Positions 8,429 through 17,272 of a stretch of 64,000 bases of DNA are shown here, in pieces. The DNA comes from Natronoflexus pectinivorans (lineage in GTDB: Bacteria; Bacteroidota; Bacteroidia; Bacteroidales; Marinilabiliaceae). The position numbers and the translations under genes were made by a program. The stretch spans positions 16,202-80,201 of the forward strand of contig NZ_SLWK01000015.1 in assembly GCF_004345615.1 (NCBI RefSeq). The letters are read 5' to 3'. Every line of letters begins with the position of its first letter. Within the stretch, counting starts at the first letter, position 1. The notes under the pieces were generated by a model. It was not told where the DNA came from, did no database searches, and saw only the letters and a program-made list of their open reading frames with translations.

Positions 8429-9328
8429 ATGAATTGGGAATCAGAAATTAGTGCATTTAGAAATTATCTGAAATTAGAAAAGGGGTTATCAGATAATTCT
8501 ATTCATGCGTACATCACAGATCTATATAAGTTGGTTCAATTTTTAAAGGACAAGGGTTATTCATTAGAACCGGAGAAAGTCACACTGAGCCATCTTAAAG
8601 AGATGATGGAATGGATCAACAGCAGGGGTATTAGTCCTCGTACACAGGCAAGAATCATCAGTGGAATAAAATCTTTTTATAAGTTTTTACTCATCGAGGA
8701 AAAAGTTGAAAAAGATCCCACAGCACTTCTCGAAGCTCCAAAAGTAGGAAGAAAACTGCCTGAAATTCTTTCTGTTGAAGAAATTGACACCATCATTAAC
8801 ACGGTTGACACCAAAAAACCCGAAGGACAGCGAAATAAAGCAATCCTTGAAACGCTATACAGCTGTGGTTTAAGAGTTTCTGAATTGATTGATTTGAGGA
8901 TTTCCAACTTGTTCTTCGAATCAGGATTCATCAAAATTGAAGGAAAAGGCAGTAAAGAACGTTTGGTGCCAATCAGCACCAAAGCCATTAAAGAAATAAA
9001 CCTTTACCTCAGTGAATATCGTCGCAACCTGAAAATCCATCCCGAACACGAAGATATCCTCTTTCTGAATCGCAGAGGGAAAAGACTATCGAGAGTAATG
9101 ATATTCACCATCATTAAAAACATTACCCGGAAATTGAATCTTGAGAAAAACATCAGTCCGCATACTTTCCGTCACTCATTTGCTACACACTTGATTGATG
9201 GCGGTGCAAACTTGCGTGCGGTGCAGGAGATGCTTGGTCATGAGTCAATTATAACAACCGAAATCTATACCCATTTGGACAAAGAGTATTTAAAAAATAC
9301 GATTATACAATATCATCCAAGAACTTAG
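8429..9328 (+). CDS. xerD: Site-specific tyrosine recombinase, XerD type
   Basis: Recombinase that resolves chromosome dimers at dif together with a XerC-type partner. The 299 residues comprise an N-terminal SAM-like core-binding domain (about 1-90) and a catalytic domain with the full set: Arg149 (CGLRVSEL), Lys173 (GKGSKER), His245 and Arg248 (HTFRHSFATHL), His271 (LGHESIITTEIY) and nucleophile Tyr280. The closeness to chromosomal XerD, the housekeeping neighbours and the lack of integrase-type extensions argue against a phage integrase. A bidirectional hairpin follows the gene. Confidence 0.9.
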   Translation: MNWESEISAFRNYLKLEKGLSDNSIHAYITDLYKLVQFLKDKGYSLEPEKVTLSHLKEMMEWINSRGISPRTQARIISGIKSFYKFLLIEEKVEKDPTALLEAPKVGRKLPEILSVEEIDTIINTVDTKKPEGQRNKAILETLYSCGLRVSELIDLRISNLFFESGFIKIEGKGSKERLVPISTKAIKEINLYLSEYRRNLKIHPEHEDILFLNRRGKRLSRVMIFTIIKNITRKLNLEKNISPHTFRHSFATHLIDGGANLRAVQEMLGHESIITTEIYTHLDKEYLKNTIIQYHPRT

Positions 9329-9439
9329 AGCATTATATATTATATCGAATAGGATTTCCATAGATAATGTAACGCAGATAAATTTTCGGGATATTTAATT
9401 TGATAAATTGAAGAGAATTTTCGTGGAAAGAAGATGTTA

Positions 9440-9468
9440 AAAAAGGTTCCCCATTAGGGAACCTTTTT
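9440..9468. terminator. Hairpin terminator after xerD
   Basis: AAAAAGGTTCCC, loop CATTA, GGGAACCTTTTT: a perfect 12-bp stem ending in T's. It is symmetric enough to terminate in both directions, serving xerD and possibly the epimerase operon, which ends at 9611. Confidence 0.85.
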
Positions 9469-9610
9469 TATAATAACCATATTTTGAGTTTTATTAACAA
9501 AGTTTACTCTAATAATTTGGCCGAAATACTCCCAAACAAAGCGAATAACGACATTATAAGCACAAGCACCGTTACTTCGCATAAGTGTATTATACTCGTT
9601 TCATCACACT

Positions 9611-10471
9611 CTACTTGTTCAACTCTTTACTTAAAGCACGCTCCAACGTTGGAAACGAAAAATCAAAACCATCAGCAAGCAACCGTTGGGGAATCACCTG
9701 CTGTCCTTCGATTAGTGCTGAAGCTCCTTCACCAAACAGAAGCTTTAACCCCCAAACCGGAACAGGGAAAATGGCAGGCTTTTTCATAGTTTTTGCCAAA
9801 GTGACTGTAAACTGACGATTATTAAGTATTTCAGGTGCTACCAGATTGTAAATACCGGTAGCTTTGGGGATTTTAACCGCTCCGGAAATTGCTCTCACAA
9901 CATCAGTCAAATGAATCCATGGGAAAAATTGTTCCCCGGAGCCAATGCGGCCGCCAAGACCAATTTTAAACGGTAACAACATTTGTTTTAAAGCTCCGCC
10001 TTTTTTAGAAAGCACCACACCCAATCTGAAAATGGTCAAACGAACCCGTTTTGAATCCAACTTTAAAGCTTCACCTTCCCAGTCCTGACATACCTTGGAT
10101 AAAAAATCTTCGGCATAATTCAATGAAAACTCATCATGAACCGAGACGGCATCATATATGCCAACTGCCGATGCAGAAACAAACTCCTTTGGAGGATTCT
10201 CCATTTGATTAACTGCCTGAACAATGGTACGTGTGGTATTTACCCGACTGCTATAAATCTCCTCTTTCCATTTCTTAGTCCATCTCTTTGCAATGGGTGC
10301 ACCGGCAAGATTAACTACTGCCGAAGTGCCTTCGAGTAGTTTCTTCAGATGCTCGGTTCCTTTGGACAAATCGCTCCTTGTAATGGAAATGACTTCATCG
10401 TTCGCAGAACGAAATTCATTGGCAACGGCGTTGCCAATTAGTCCGCTTATACCACATATTGCTATCTTCAT
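9611..10471 (-). CDS. TIGR01777-type NAD-dependent epimerase (YfcH/SulA-like)
   Basis: An extended short-chain dehydrogenase-fold protein of the TIGR01777 family, whose substrate is unknown. The N-terminal dinucleotide-binding loop is ICGISGLIGNAVA (GxxGxxG type), VVNLAGAPIAKRWTKKWKEEI is the family hallmark, followed by SASAVGIYD, FRLGVVLSKKGGAL and FFPWIHLTDVVRAI. The C-terminal part with PVPVWGLKLLFGE and VIPQRLLADGFDF matches the DUF1731 tail. It is the last gene of the folP-cdaA-mscS operon, 3 bases after mscS. Confidence 0.88.
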   Translation of the reverse strand: MKIAICGISGLIGNAVANEFRSANDEVISITRSDLSKGTEHLKKLLEGTSAVVNLAGAPIAKRWTKKWKEEIYSSRVNTTRTIVQAVNQMENPPKEFVSASAVGIYDAVSVHDEFSLNYAEDFLSKVCQDWEGEALKLDSKRVRLTIFRLGVVLSKKGGALKQMLLPFKIGLGGRIGSGEQFFPWIHLTDVVRAISGAVKIPKATGIYNLVAPEILNNRQFTVTLAKTMKKPAIFPVPVWGLKLLFGEGASALIEGQQVIPQRLLADGFDFSFPTLERALSKELNK

Positions 10472-10474
10472 AAT

Positions 10475-11791
10475 TTAAACATCTTTTTCAAAACCTGATT
10501 TTAAATGCAAATCCCTCTGCGGGAAAGGAATTGTAACATGATGCTCTCTGAATTTTGCATCAATTGCAAACCTTAATTTGCTACGAACACGTTCAACAAA
10601 AATGACATCTTCTATCCAGAATAATAATCTGAAATCGAGCGATGAATCCCCAAAATCGGTGAACAGAACAATGGTTTCATCATCACGAATCACATCTTCA
10701 CACTCCATGGCTGCTTCAAGCAGAAGTCGCTCAACCAGTCTCACATCAGAACCGTAAGCCACTCCTACATCCACCGAAAACCGCGTTCGAGATTCATTAT
10801 AGCTCCAGTTGATGACCTTATCGCTTACAAATTTGTTGTTGGGAACAATCATGATGATGTTGTCGCGAGTTCTTATTTTTGAGGTTCGCAAACCAACTTC
10901 TAAAACCCTTCCAACAACACCCGATTCCAACTCCACAACATCATCAACCTTAATTATTCCTTCAAAAAGGATGACCAAACCCGATACAAAGTCATTGAAC
11001 AAACCCTGAATACCAAATCCTAAACCAACCAACAAGGCAGCAGACCCGGCAATGAGCATGTTGATGCTGACTCCGATGGAGTCGAGTAACAGCAATACAG
11101 CCACCAGCCAAATCAGATATTTTAATATCTGAAACAAACTTTTAGATTGGCCTGAACTCAACCCCTTTCGTTGAGCCTGGCGTGTATAAATGACCTCAAT
11201 AATTCTTAAGGCGACAGCAATACCATACAACACCAATACCACGTAAAACAATACGCCCGGGGTAATCCTGATATCACCAAATGAAAAGAGCTTCTCTCCG
11301 AAGAAGTCAATTAAAAACTCACCTGCAAATTTTAGCCAAATTCCGGCCACAATCAGAAACAGGAAAAACATAAAAAAACGATGAACCTGTTTGCCGGCCT
11401 TTGATTCAATATTGATTTTTTTGGTAAATCGATTGATAGAAGTTTTAAGAAATGTATTGGTGAAGATTAAAAAATAAATGCCAACAATCACCGTTACCAC
11501 TAAAAGTGGTGATATCGGAATTTCATCAAAAATGACCACAACCGGCATGGAGAAAAATTCGACAACAGATAAACCTGCAATGAACAAAACCGAGATGAAT
11601 GCCAACAGCAAAACAACTAAGCGAAGAATCCAGAGAACAACAGAAGTCCCCTCGTCGTCGTCATTTCCAAAAAAACGACCCGAAAGCAGCCATAACACAA
11701 TGGTTAAAACAGCTACACCTGCCATTTGAAGATACTGGATTTTGTCTAATTGAAACAACCAGCCTTCGTTTTGTAAAACCGATTCAATCAT
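10475..11791 (-). CDS. Mechanosensitive channel, MscS family
   Basis: Inner-membrane channel of the MscS superfamily that opens under membrane tension and releases osmolytes. Of 438 residues the first ~245 form several transmembrane helices (about 22-37, 50-78, 95-112, 138-152, 176-200, 222-238). The conserved pore and beta domain follow: GLGFGIQGLFNDFVSGLVIL (257-276), then VDDVVELESGVVGRVLEVGLRTSKIRTRD and the IVPNNK loop. It is larger than E. coli MscS because of the extra N-terminal helices. It lies 20 bases after cdaA, which suggests a link between c-di-AMP and osmotic adaptation (inference). Confidence 0.92.
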   Translation of the reverse strand: MIESVLQNEGWLFQLDKIQYLQMAGVAVLTIVLWLLSGRFFGNDDDEGTSVVLWILRLVVLLLAFISVLFIAGLSVVEFFSMPVVVIFDEIPISPLLVVTVIVGIYFLIFTNTFLKTSINRFTKKINIESKAGKQVHRFFMFFLFLIVAGIWLKFAGEFLIDFFGEKLFSFGDIRITPGVLFYVVLVLYGIAVALRIIEVIYTRQAQRKGLSSGQSKSLFQILKYLIWLVAVLLLLDSIGVSINMLIAGSAALLVGLGFGIQGLFNDFVSGLVILFEGIIKVDDVVELESGVVGRVLEVGLRTSKIRTRDNIIMIVPNNKFVSDKVINWSYNESRTRFSVDVGVAYGSDVRLVERLLLEAAMECEDVIRDDETIVLFTDFGDSSLDFRLLFWIEDVIFVERVRSKLRFAIDAKFREHHVTIPFPQRDLHLKSGFEKDV

Positions 11792-11811
11792 ATTAATTGC
11801 AAGTTATAAGC

Positions 11812-12579
11812 TTAAACCGTTTCCTCTAATAATTTCTCCAACTCCTCCACCGAGATGTTGTATTTCCCCTTTCCCTCGGTAAAAAATGAAATTCTTCCGG
11901 TCTCTTCCGATACCACAATGGCACTGGCATCAGTTGACTCCGTTATTCCCATAGCTGCACGGTGTCGCAATCCTATATGCTTGGGAACATCCATATTTTG
12001 GGAAACCGGCAATATACATCCGGCTGCTTTAATTTTACTCTGGCTGATGATGACTGCACCATCGTGCATAGGAGCATTTTTAAAAAAGATGGACTTTAGC
12101 AACTGACGGGAAATAACAGCGTTTATCAACTCCCCTGTTTGCACAAAATCAATCAGCTCCGATTTCCTGGTTATTACTATTAACGCACCTGTTTTTGTTT
12201 TGGCAAACTCTTCGCACGAACGAACCACCGGCTTTATGTAAATGCTCATCATACCTGGTGTTTTGGTGGCAAAAAGGTTATCGAAAGAGAAACCTGCCAA
12301 ATTATACCGGCTGCCAAGAAGCAATAAAAAGCGCCTGATTTCCTGCTGAAACACAATGATGATGGCAAGAACACCCACATTTACAAAGTTATCGAGGATG
12401 GTAGATGATAACTGCATATTCAAGGCCTTTATCATTAGCCAAAATACGATAAAAGCAAAAATTCCAATGAAAATATTGAGTGCAACAGTCCCTTTTATCA
12501 ACTTGTAAAGGCGGTACATAAGGTAAGCCACCAGTACAATATCAATTATATCAATGAGTCTAATATCCAGAAAGGTCAT
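11812..12579 (-). CDS. cdaA: Diadenylate cyclase, CdaA type
   Basis: Makes cyclic di-AMP from two ATP at the cytoplasmic membrane. The N-terminus carries three membrane helices (about 10-28, 33-50 and 63-78). The DAC (DisA_N) domain then shows both signature motifs: DGA at residues 173-175 (HDGAVIIS) and RHR at 205-207 (GLRHRAAMGITE). The 255-residue length is typical of CdaA/TIGR00159. It begins 2 bases after folP. No CdaR or GlmM, the usual Firmicutes partners, is adjacent; the folP-cdaA order is common in Bacteroidota. Confidence 0.94.
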   Translation of the reverse strand: MTFLDIRLIDIIDIVLVAYLMYRLYKLIKGTVALNIFIGIFAFIVFWLMIKALNMQLSSTILDNFVNVGVLAIIIVFQQEIRRFLLLLGSRYNLAGFSFDNLFATKTPGMMSIYIKPVVRSCEEFAKTKTGALIVITRKSELIDFVQTGELINAVISRQLLKSIFFKNAPMHDGAVIISQSKIKAAGCILPVSQNMDVPKHIGLRHRAAMGITESTDASAIVVSEETGRISFFTEGKGKYNISVEELEKLLEETV

Positions 12580-12581
12580 AA

Positions 12582-13472
12582 CTATTGCTTCAGTTTTGTA
12601 AACAATTTAACACATTCCACGGCCTCTTTTACATCGTGAACCCTCAGAATGGAAGCTCCCTTGTCCAACGCTATGGTGTTAAGCACCGATGTTCCATTCA
12701 AGGCACTTTCAACATCGGTTTCAAGGTAACGATAAATCATCGATTTTCGCGACAAACCGACTAAAAGAGGTAATTCAAAAAGCGCCAGTTCTTCCAAACG
12801 ATTTAATAGAATATAATTCTGGTCCAGTGTTTTCCCAAATCCAAATCCGGGGTCGATAATAACATCGGCCACTCCAATGGTTCTTAATGCATCCACTCTT
12901 TTTGCAAGCCACAACGAAACATCGGCCAATACATCTTTATATACCGGTGATTTTTGCATGTTTTGCGGAGTTCCCTGCATGTGCATCAAAATATAAGGCA
13001 CTTTCACAGAAGCAATGGTCTCAAACATTTTGTCATCCATTTCCCCTCCTGCAATGTCATTAATGATATCAGCTTCGCCTTCCAGTACTGCCTTGCTCGC
13101 TACTCCTGAGCGAAAAGTATCTACAGAGATGATAATGTCAGGGAATTTTTTACGAATAATGTTTAATACAGGCATCAGCCTGTTTATCTCCTCTTGTTCA
13201 GAAATGTGCTCTGCTCCAGGCCTGGAGGAGTATGCACCCACATCAACCAATTCTCCTCCCTGCAACAGAATCTCTTCTACTCTTTGTAACACCTCCTTTT
13301 CGCCGGTGAAACGACTACCGGAATAAAAGGAGTCGGGGGTGGCATTCAAAATGCCCATCACCACCGGGGTAGATAAATCCATCAATTGTCCACGACAATT
13401 GATGTACCTTTTGCTTTTTAGAAATGATTCCGTTTCAAGCTGTGCAGTTATATTTTTTGATATGGTATCCAT
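12582..13472 (-). CDS. folP: Dihydropteroate synthase
   Basis: Condenses dihydropterin pyrophosphate with p-aminobenzoate in folate synthesis. Signatures: MGILNATPDSFYSGSRF (first folP motif, with the Asn that binds metal), VDVGAYSSRPGAEHISEQEE, ISVDTFRSGVA, INDIAGGEMD, MHMQGTPQNMQ, DPGFGFGKT and LVGLSRKSMIY with the pterin-binding Lys/Arg. The length of 296 residues is normal. It is the first gene of the minus-strand operon with cdaA, mscS and the epimerase, and diverges from the DUF1599 gene. Confidence 0.95.
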   Translation of the reverse strand: MDTISKNITAQLETESFLKSKRYINCRGQLMDLSTPVVMGILNATPDSFYSGSRFTGEKEVLQRVEEILLQGGELVDVGAYSSRPGAEHISEQEEINRLMPVLNIIRKKFPDIIISVDTFRSGVASKAVLEGEADIINDIAGGEMDDKMFETIASVKVPYILMHMQGTPQNMQKSPVYKDVLADVSLWLAKRVDALRTIGVADVIIDPGFGFGKTLDQNYILLNRLEELALFELPLLVGLSRKSMIYRYLETDVESALNGTSVLNTIALDKGASILRVHDVKEAVECVKLFTKLKQ

Positions 13473-13616
13473 TTATCGTTGTTATCTCTTACAAAAGAAA
13501 ACAAAATAGCAATAATTTCAAACAAAGAAGAGGATTCGTTCACTTCCAATCGGCCATTTTTTGTATTTTTACCCGTTGAAAAGATATTTTTTCCCAAACG
13601 GTTACAATAAAATTCC

Positions 13617-14165
13617 ATGTCGCAAGCAACAGACCAGCAATTTGAGCATGTTATAAAAATATGCCGTGAAGTTTTTGAAAAAAAAATGACCGATTACGGT
13701 ACAGCATGGCGGGTGTTACGCCCCGAATCGGTTACCGACCAGATTTTTATTAAAGCACAGCGCATTCGGAGTTTGCAGGTAAAGGGAGTTTCAAAGGTGG
13801 ACGAAGGCATCAGACCCGAATTCATTGGCATTGTTAATTATGCTGTGATGGCATTAATTCAGCTGGAAAAAGGCGTTTCCGATAATCCCGACATGAACCA
13901 GGATGAAACCCTTAAACTCTACACCAGGCATTTATACAGTGCAAAAAGTTTGATGGAGAATAAAAATCACGATTACGATGAAGCGTGGCGAAGCATGCGA
14001 ATCAGTTCGCTGTGCGACCTGATTCTGATGAAACTCTACCGCACCAAACAAATTGAGGACAACAAGGGAAAAACACTGGTTTCGGAAGGAATTGATGCAA
14101 ATTACATGGACATGATAAATTATGCTGTGTTCGCCCTTATCAAACTGGAGTTTCCTGAGAATTAG
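13617..14165 (+). CDS. DUF1599 protein with two tandem copies of the domain
   Basis: A small soluble protein of the DUF1599 (nucleotide modification associated) type. It is an internal duplication: residues 19-84 (KKMTDYGTAWRVLRPES ... NYAVMALIQLE) and 105-178 (NKNHDYDEAWRSMRISS ... NYAVFALIKLE) line up, each with a DY-x2-AWR motif and an NYAV-x-ALI-x-LE end. The function is unproven; the helical pattern and acidic residues recall MazG-like nucleotide pyrophosphohydrolases (inference). It precedes the DoxX-type gene and tpiA, an order common in Bacteroidota. Confidence 0.85.
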   Translation: MSQATDQQFEHVIKICREVFEKKMTDYGTAWRVLRPESVTDQIFIKAQRIRSLQVKGVSKVDEGIRPEFIGIVNYAVMALIQLEKGVSDNPDMNQDETLKLYTRHLYSAKSLMENKNHDYDEAWRSMRISSLCDLILMKLYRTKQIEDNKGKTLVSEGIDANYMDMINYAVFALIKLEFPEN

Positions 14166-14290
14166 AAAAGAGATTATTGAAGATTTTTAAATTTGAGATT
14201 TTTAGACAGATAGACTAGAGGCAATCACTTTACTCAACTCTCAATCTAAGATATAACAACATACCAATCCAATTATAGCAACGATAAATT

Positions 14291-15526
14291 ATGACAGCTA
14301 TCATTAAGTTTTTATGCAGACTAATACCAGCCGTCACCTTTATTTTCTCCGGCTTTGTTAAAGCCGTTGACCCCACCGGCGGTTCAGTGAAATTTCACGA
14401 CTACTTCGTGGCGTTTAACATGGACTGGCTGATTCCAATTGCCATGCCACTGGCAATTTTACTGGCCATTGTAGAGTTTCTGCTTGGAGCCTATCTTCTG
14501 CTGGGTCTTTCGCTTCGAAAAGTCATACCGACAGTTTTGGGTTTTATGAGTTTTTTCACCGTATTAACCCTTTATATAGCCATTTACAACCCGGTAACTG
14601 ATTGCGGTTGTTTTGGTGACGCATTGAAAATCTCCAATTGGCAAACTTTCTGGAAAAACGTAGTCGTACTTATATTTACACTTGGTGCATGGTATTTTAG
14701 AAAAGAATACAGAGCTCCTGCCTCTACTTTACGCAGGATGGCAACATCATTATCTTTAGTAATTTATATATCTGCTGTAATTTGGTATAGTCTTGCCAAT
14801 TTACCAATTTTTGATTTCAGGCCATTTAAGCCCGGTGCCCATGTTGAATCCCTGATAACCATTCCCGAAGGTGCCGAAATGCCTGAATTTGAAACCATCT
14901 TCATTCTTGAGAAGGATGGCCATCGGGAAACCTTCACCGTTGAGAATTATCCTTATGATGATACCACATGGGTGTTTATCGACAGTGAAACACGGATTAT
15001 AAAAGAAGGCTACGTGCCACCTTTGGAAGCCCTCGCCTTTATCGACGATGAAATGGGTGATATTACGCACGACATTATTTATCACCCCGAGGCTGTGTTT
15101 CTGTTGATGTCTCCGGATTTAAACAAAATGGCTTCAAAATCCATTGAACCCCTCTCAAATCTTGCGAGAGCAGCCGAAGAGCATTTTGTGCCTTTCTATT
15201 GTGTAACAGCGTCCGATTCGCAAGCCTCTGCCCGCTTTGAGCGGGAACATCACACCGGTTTTCATTATCTTTTTACAGATGCCGTTACCCTGAAAACCAT
15301 CATTCGCTCCAACCCCGGATTAATCATGATATACGATGGTGTTGTAATTGCCAAATGGCATTACAACAACCTGCCCAATGCTGAAATCATGAAAAATCCC
15401 TTATCATACGCACTGACGGAAAAAAACCGCAAAAAAGACAATTTAATACTATGGATGCATATTTTCATCCTGATTTTAATACCAACAGTATTTTTAACAA
15501 GTAAAACCATAAATAACAGAAAATGA
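14291..15526 (+). CDS. BT_3928-type DoxX/MauE membrane protein
   Basis: Integral membrane protein with an N-terminal DoxX/MauE-like four-helix unit (about residues 5-150), containing [22 protein letters not shown] and the MauE-like [13 protein letters not shown] large extracytoplasmic domain and a final membrane helix near residues 389-405 follow. Proteins of this kind may handle quinone or thiol redox chemistry; the role here is unknown, and the CGCFG cysteines are the obvious candidates. The stop overlaps the tpiA start by 4 bases (ATGA), so translation is coupled. Confidence 0.85.
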   Translation: MTAIIKFLCRLIPAVTFIFSGFVKAVDPTGGSVKFHDYFVAFNMDWLIPIAMPLAILLAIVEFLLGAYLLLGLSLRKVIPTVLGFMSFFTVLTLYIAIYNPVTDCGCFGDALKISNWQTFWKNVVVLIFTLGAWYFRKEYRAPASTLRRMATSLSLVIYISAVIWYSLANLPIFDFRPFKPGAHVESLITIPEGAEMPEFETIFILEKDGHRETFTVENYPYDDTTWVFIDSETRIIKEGYVPPLEALAFIDDEMGDITHDIIYHPEAVFLLMSPDLNKMASKSIEPLSNLARAAEEHFVPFYCVTASDSQASARFEREHHTGFHYLFTDAVTLKTIIRSNPGLIMIYDGVVIAKWHYNNLPNAEIMKNPLSYALTEKNRKKDNLILWMHIFILILIPTVFLTSKTINNRK

Positions 15527-16278
15527 GACAGAACATTGTAGCAGGAAACTGGAAAATGAACAAAACCCTGCAGGAGGGAATTGAACTGGCAAAAGATGTA
15601 AACCAACGTGTAAATGCCATCACACCAAAATGCAAAGTGGTTTTGGGAACTCCATTTATACATATTACCGAAGTTGTAAAAACTGTTGACGGTGATAAAG
15701 TGGCTGTAGCTGCTCAAAATTGTGCCGACAAAGTATCAGGTGCTTATACAGGTGAGGTATCAGCTGAAATGATACAATCAACAGGAGCTGCCTATGTCAT
15801 TTTGGGACACTCCGAGCGTCGTGCGTATTATGGTGAGACCAATGCCATTCTGAAAGAGAAAACCGATTTGGCTTTGGCAAACAATCTTCTTCCAATCTTC
15901 TGCATTGGTGAAGTATTGGCAGAAAGAGAAGCCAACACCCATTTTGATGTGGTAAAAAGTCAGGTTGAAGAGGCTCTTTTCCATCTTTCCGCCGATGCAT
16001 TTGGAAAAATTGTACTTGCATACGAACCGGTATGGGCCATTGGAACAGGAAAAACTGCGAGCCCCGAGCAAGCTCAGGAAATGCACGCCTTTATTCGAAG
16101 TTTGGTTGCCGAAAAATATGGTAAAGAAATTGCAGACAACACTTCAATTCTTTACGGTGGAAGCTGTAACCCAAAAAATGCTCAGGAACTATTTGCCAAT
16201 GCCGATGTGGACGGTGGCTTGATTGGTGGTGCTTCGCTTAAAGCAGAAGACTTTTTGGCCATCATTACTGCATTTTAA
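15523..16278 (+). CDS. tpiA: Triosephosphate isomerase
   Basis: Interconverts dihydroxyacetone phosphate and glyceraldehyde 3-phosphate. The canonical residues are all there: N-terminal AGNWKMN with the substrate Lys, ILGHSERR with the electrophilic His, [11 protein letters not shown] with the catalytic Glu and the mobile loop after it, [12 protein letters not shown] and the C-terminal GGLIGGASL phosphate loop. The 251-residue length is usual. It overlaps the membrane-protein gene by 4 bases and is followed by a hairpin terminator. Confidence 0.97.
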   Translation: MRQNIVAGNWKMNKTLQEGIELAKDVNQRVNAITPKCKVVLGTPFIHITEVVKTVDGDKVAVAAQNCADKVSGAYTGEVSAEMIQSTGAAYVILGHSERRAYYGETNAILKEKTDLALANNLLPIFCIGEVLAEREANTHFDVVKSQVEEALFHLSADAFGKIVLAYEPVWAIGTGKTASPEQAQEMHAFIRSLVAEKYGKEIADNTSILYGGSCNPKNAQELFANADVDGGLIGGASLKAEDFLAIITAF

Positions 16279-16315
16279 TTAATCATTCACGAAAATTTTC
16301 GTGGACTCAACTTTT

Positions 16316-16360
16316 CTACCCATATTTTATCTGTTTTGATATGATATGGGTAGATTTTTT
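16316..16360 (+). terminator. Terminator after tpiA
   Basis: CTACCCATAT pairs with ATATGGGTAG around an 18-base loop, followed by ATTTTTT. A second palindrome CACGAAAATTTTCGTG lies just before it, at about 16288-16303. Confidence 0.7.
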
Positions 16361-16374
16361 AGAAGAATATCTCA

Positions 16375-17211
16375 ATGAACTACATCAAGTTAACGGTTAC
16401 GCTCCATCCGTTTAATCAGGATGCCTCAGATTTGCTGATGGCAAATCTGGGTGAACAAGGATTTGAAAGCTTCATGGAAAATGAACATGGATTTGAAGCT
16501 TACATAGAAGAGACCCAATATTCAGAAGCAATTCCTGACAATCTGGAAACGCCGATTTCCGGCATTTCCATTCATCACACCGTTGAAGTAATAGAAAAAA
16601 AGAATTGGAATGAAGAGTGGGAAAAACACTACTTTCAACCCATTGTTGTAGCCGACCAGTGCGTGGTGCGCAGTCCGTTTCATCACGAGTACCCGAAAGT
16701 TCTAATTGAAATCGTAATAGAGCCTAAAATGTCCTTCGGCACAGGACATCATGCCACTACGTGCATGATGATGGAATACATTCTGGAGCATGACATGAAC
16801 GACAAGATTGTTCTGGATATGGGTTGCGGAACAGGTATTTTAGGCATTCTGGCATCGATAAAAGGAGCAAAAAAGGTAACAGCCATCGATATTGACGACT
16901 GGTGCACCGAAAACTGCACCGAAAACAACCAAATCAACAACATCCATAACATGGATGTGTTGACAGGTGATGCATCACAACTGCCAAAATCGGAGGTGTT
17001 TGATGTGATTCTGGCCAACATCAACCGAAATATTCTTCTCAGCGATATTCCGGCATACAGCCAATGCCTGAAAAAAGGCGGACTACTTTTATTAAGCGGA
17101 TTTTATACGGAAGACATTGCATCCATCGATGCAATTGCTAAAAAACATCAATTGAAAATAAAATCCTCAAAAGAGAATAACAATTGGGCTTCTGTTGCGT
17201 ATGAGAAATAA
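16375..17211 (+). CDS. prmA: Ribosomal protein L11 methyltransferase
   Basis: SAM-dependent enzyme that trimethylates ribosomal protein L11. It has an N-terminal substrate-recognition domain (about residues 1-100, with WNEEWEKHYFQP), then PKMSFGTGHHATT, motif I DMGCGTGILGILA, the acidic AIDIDDW, and the NPPY-like LANINRNIL that distinguishes PrmA. The 278-residue length fits. It starts 14 bases after the terminator following tpiA, so it probably has its own or a read-through promoter. Confidence 0.93.
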   Translation: MNYIKLTVTLHPFNQDASDLLMANLGEQGFESFMENEHGFEAYIEETQYSEAIPDNLETPISGISIHHTVEVIEKKNWNEEWEKHYFQPIVVADQCVVRSPFHHEYPKVLIEIVIEPKMSFGTGHHATTCMMMEYILEHDMNDKIVLDMGCGTGILGILASIKGAKKVTAIDIDDWCTENCTENNQINNIHNMDVLTGDASQLPKSEVFDVILANINRNILLSDIPAYSQCLKKGGLLLLSGFYTEDIASIDAIAKKHQLKIKSSKENNNWASVAYEK

Positions 17212-17230
17212 GCCAAATTATATTTGGCTT
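17210..17230 (+). terminator. Short hairpin after prmA
   Basis: AAGCCAAA-TTATA-TTTGGCTT overlaps the prmA stop codon. The stem is perfect but no T-run follows, so it may be a weak terminator or an mRNA-end stabiliser. Confidence 0.45.
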
Positions 17231-17272
17231 AATTATCATACATCAATATAACAAACAGTTAGAGCATCATAT

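Noticed and set aside
8429..9328. XerD-like gene as an integrase of a mobile island
   Set aside because: The motif set and length are those of chromosomal XerD, the flanks are housekeeping genes and no attachment repeats were seen.
9484..9815. Two plus-strand open frames of about 76-101 codons
   Set aside because: They run through the epimerase gene on the other strand and its terminator and look like antisense shadows.
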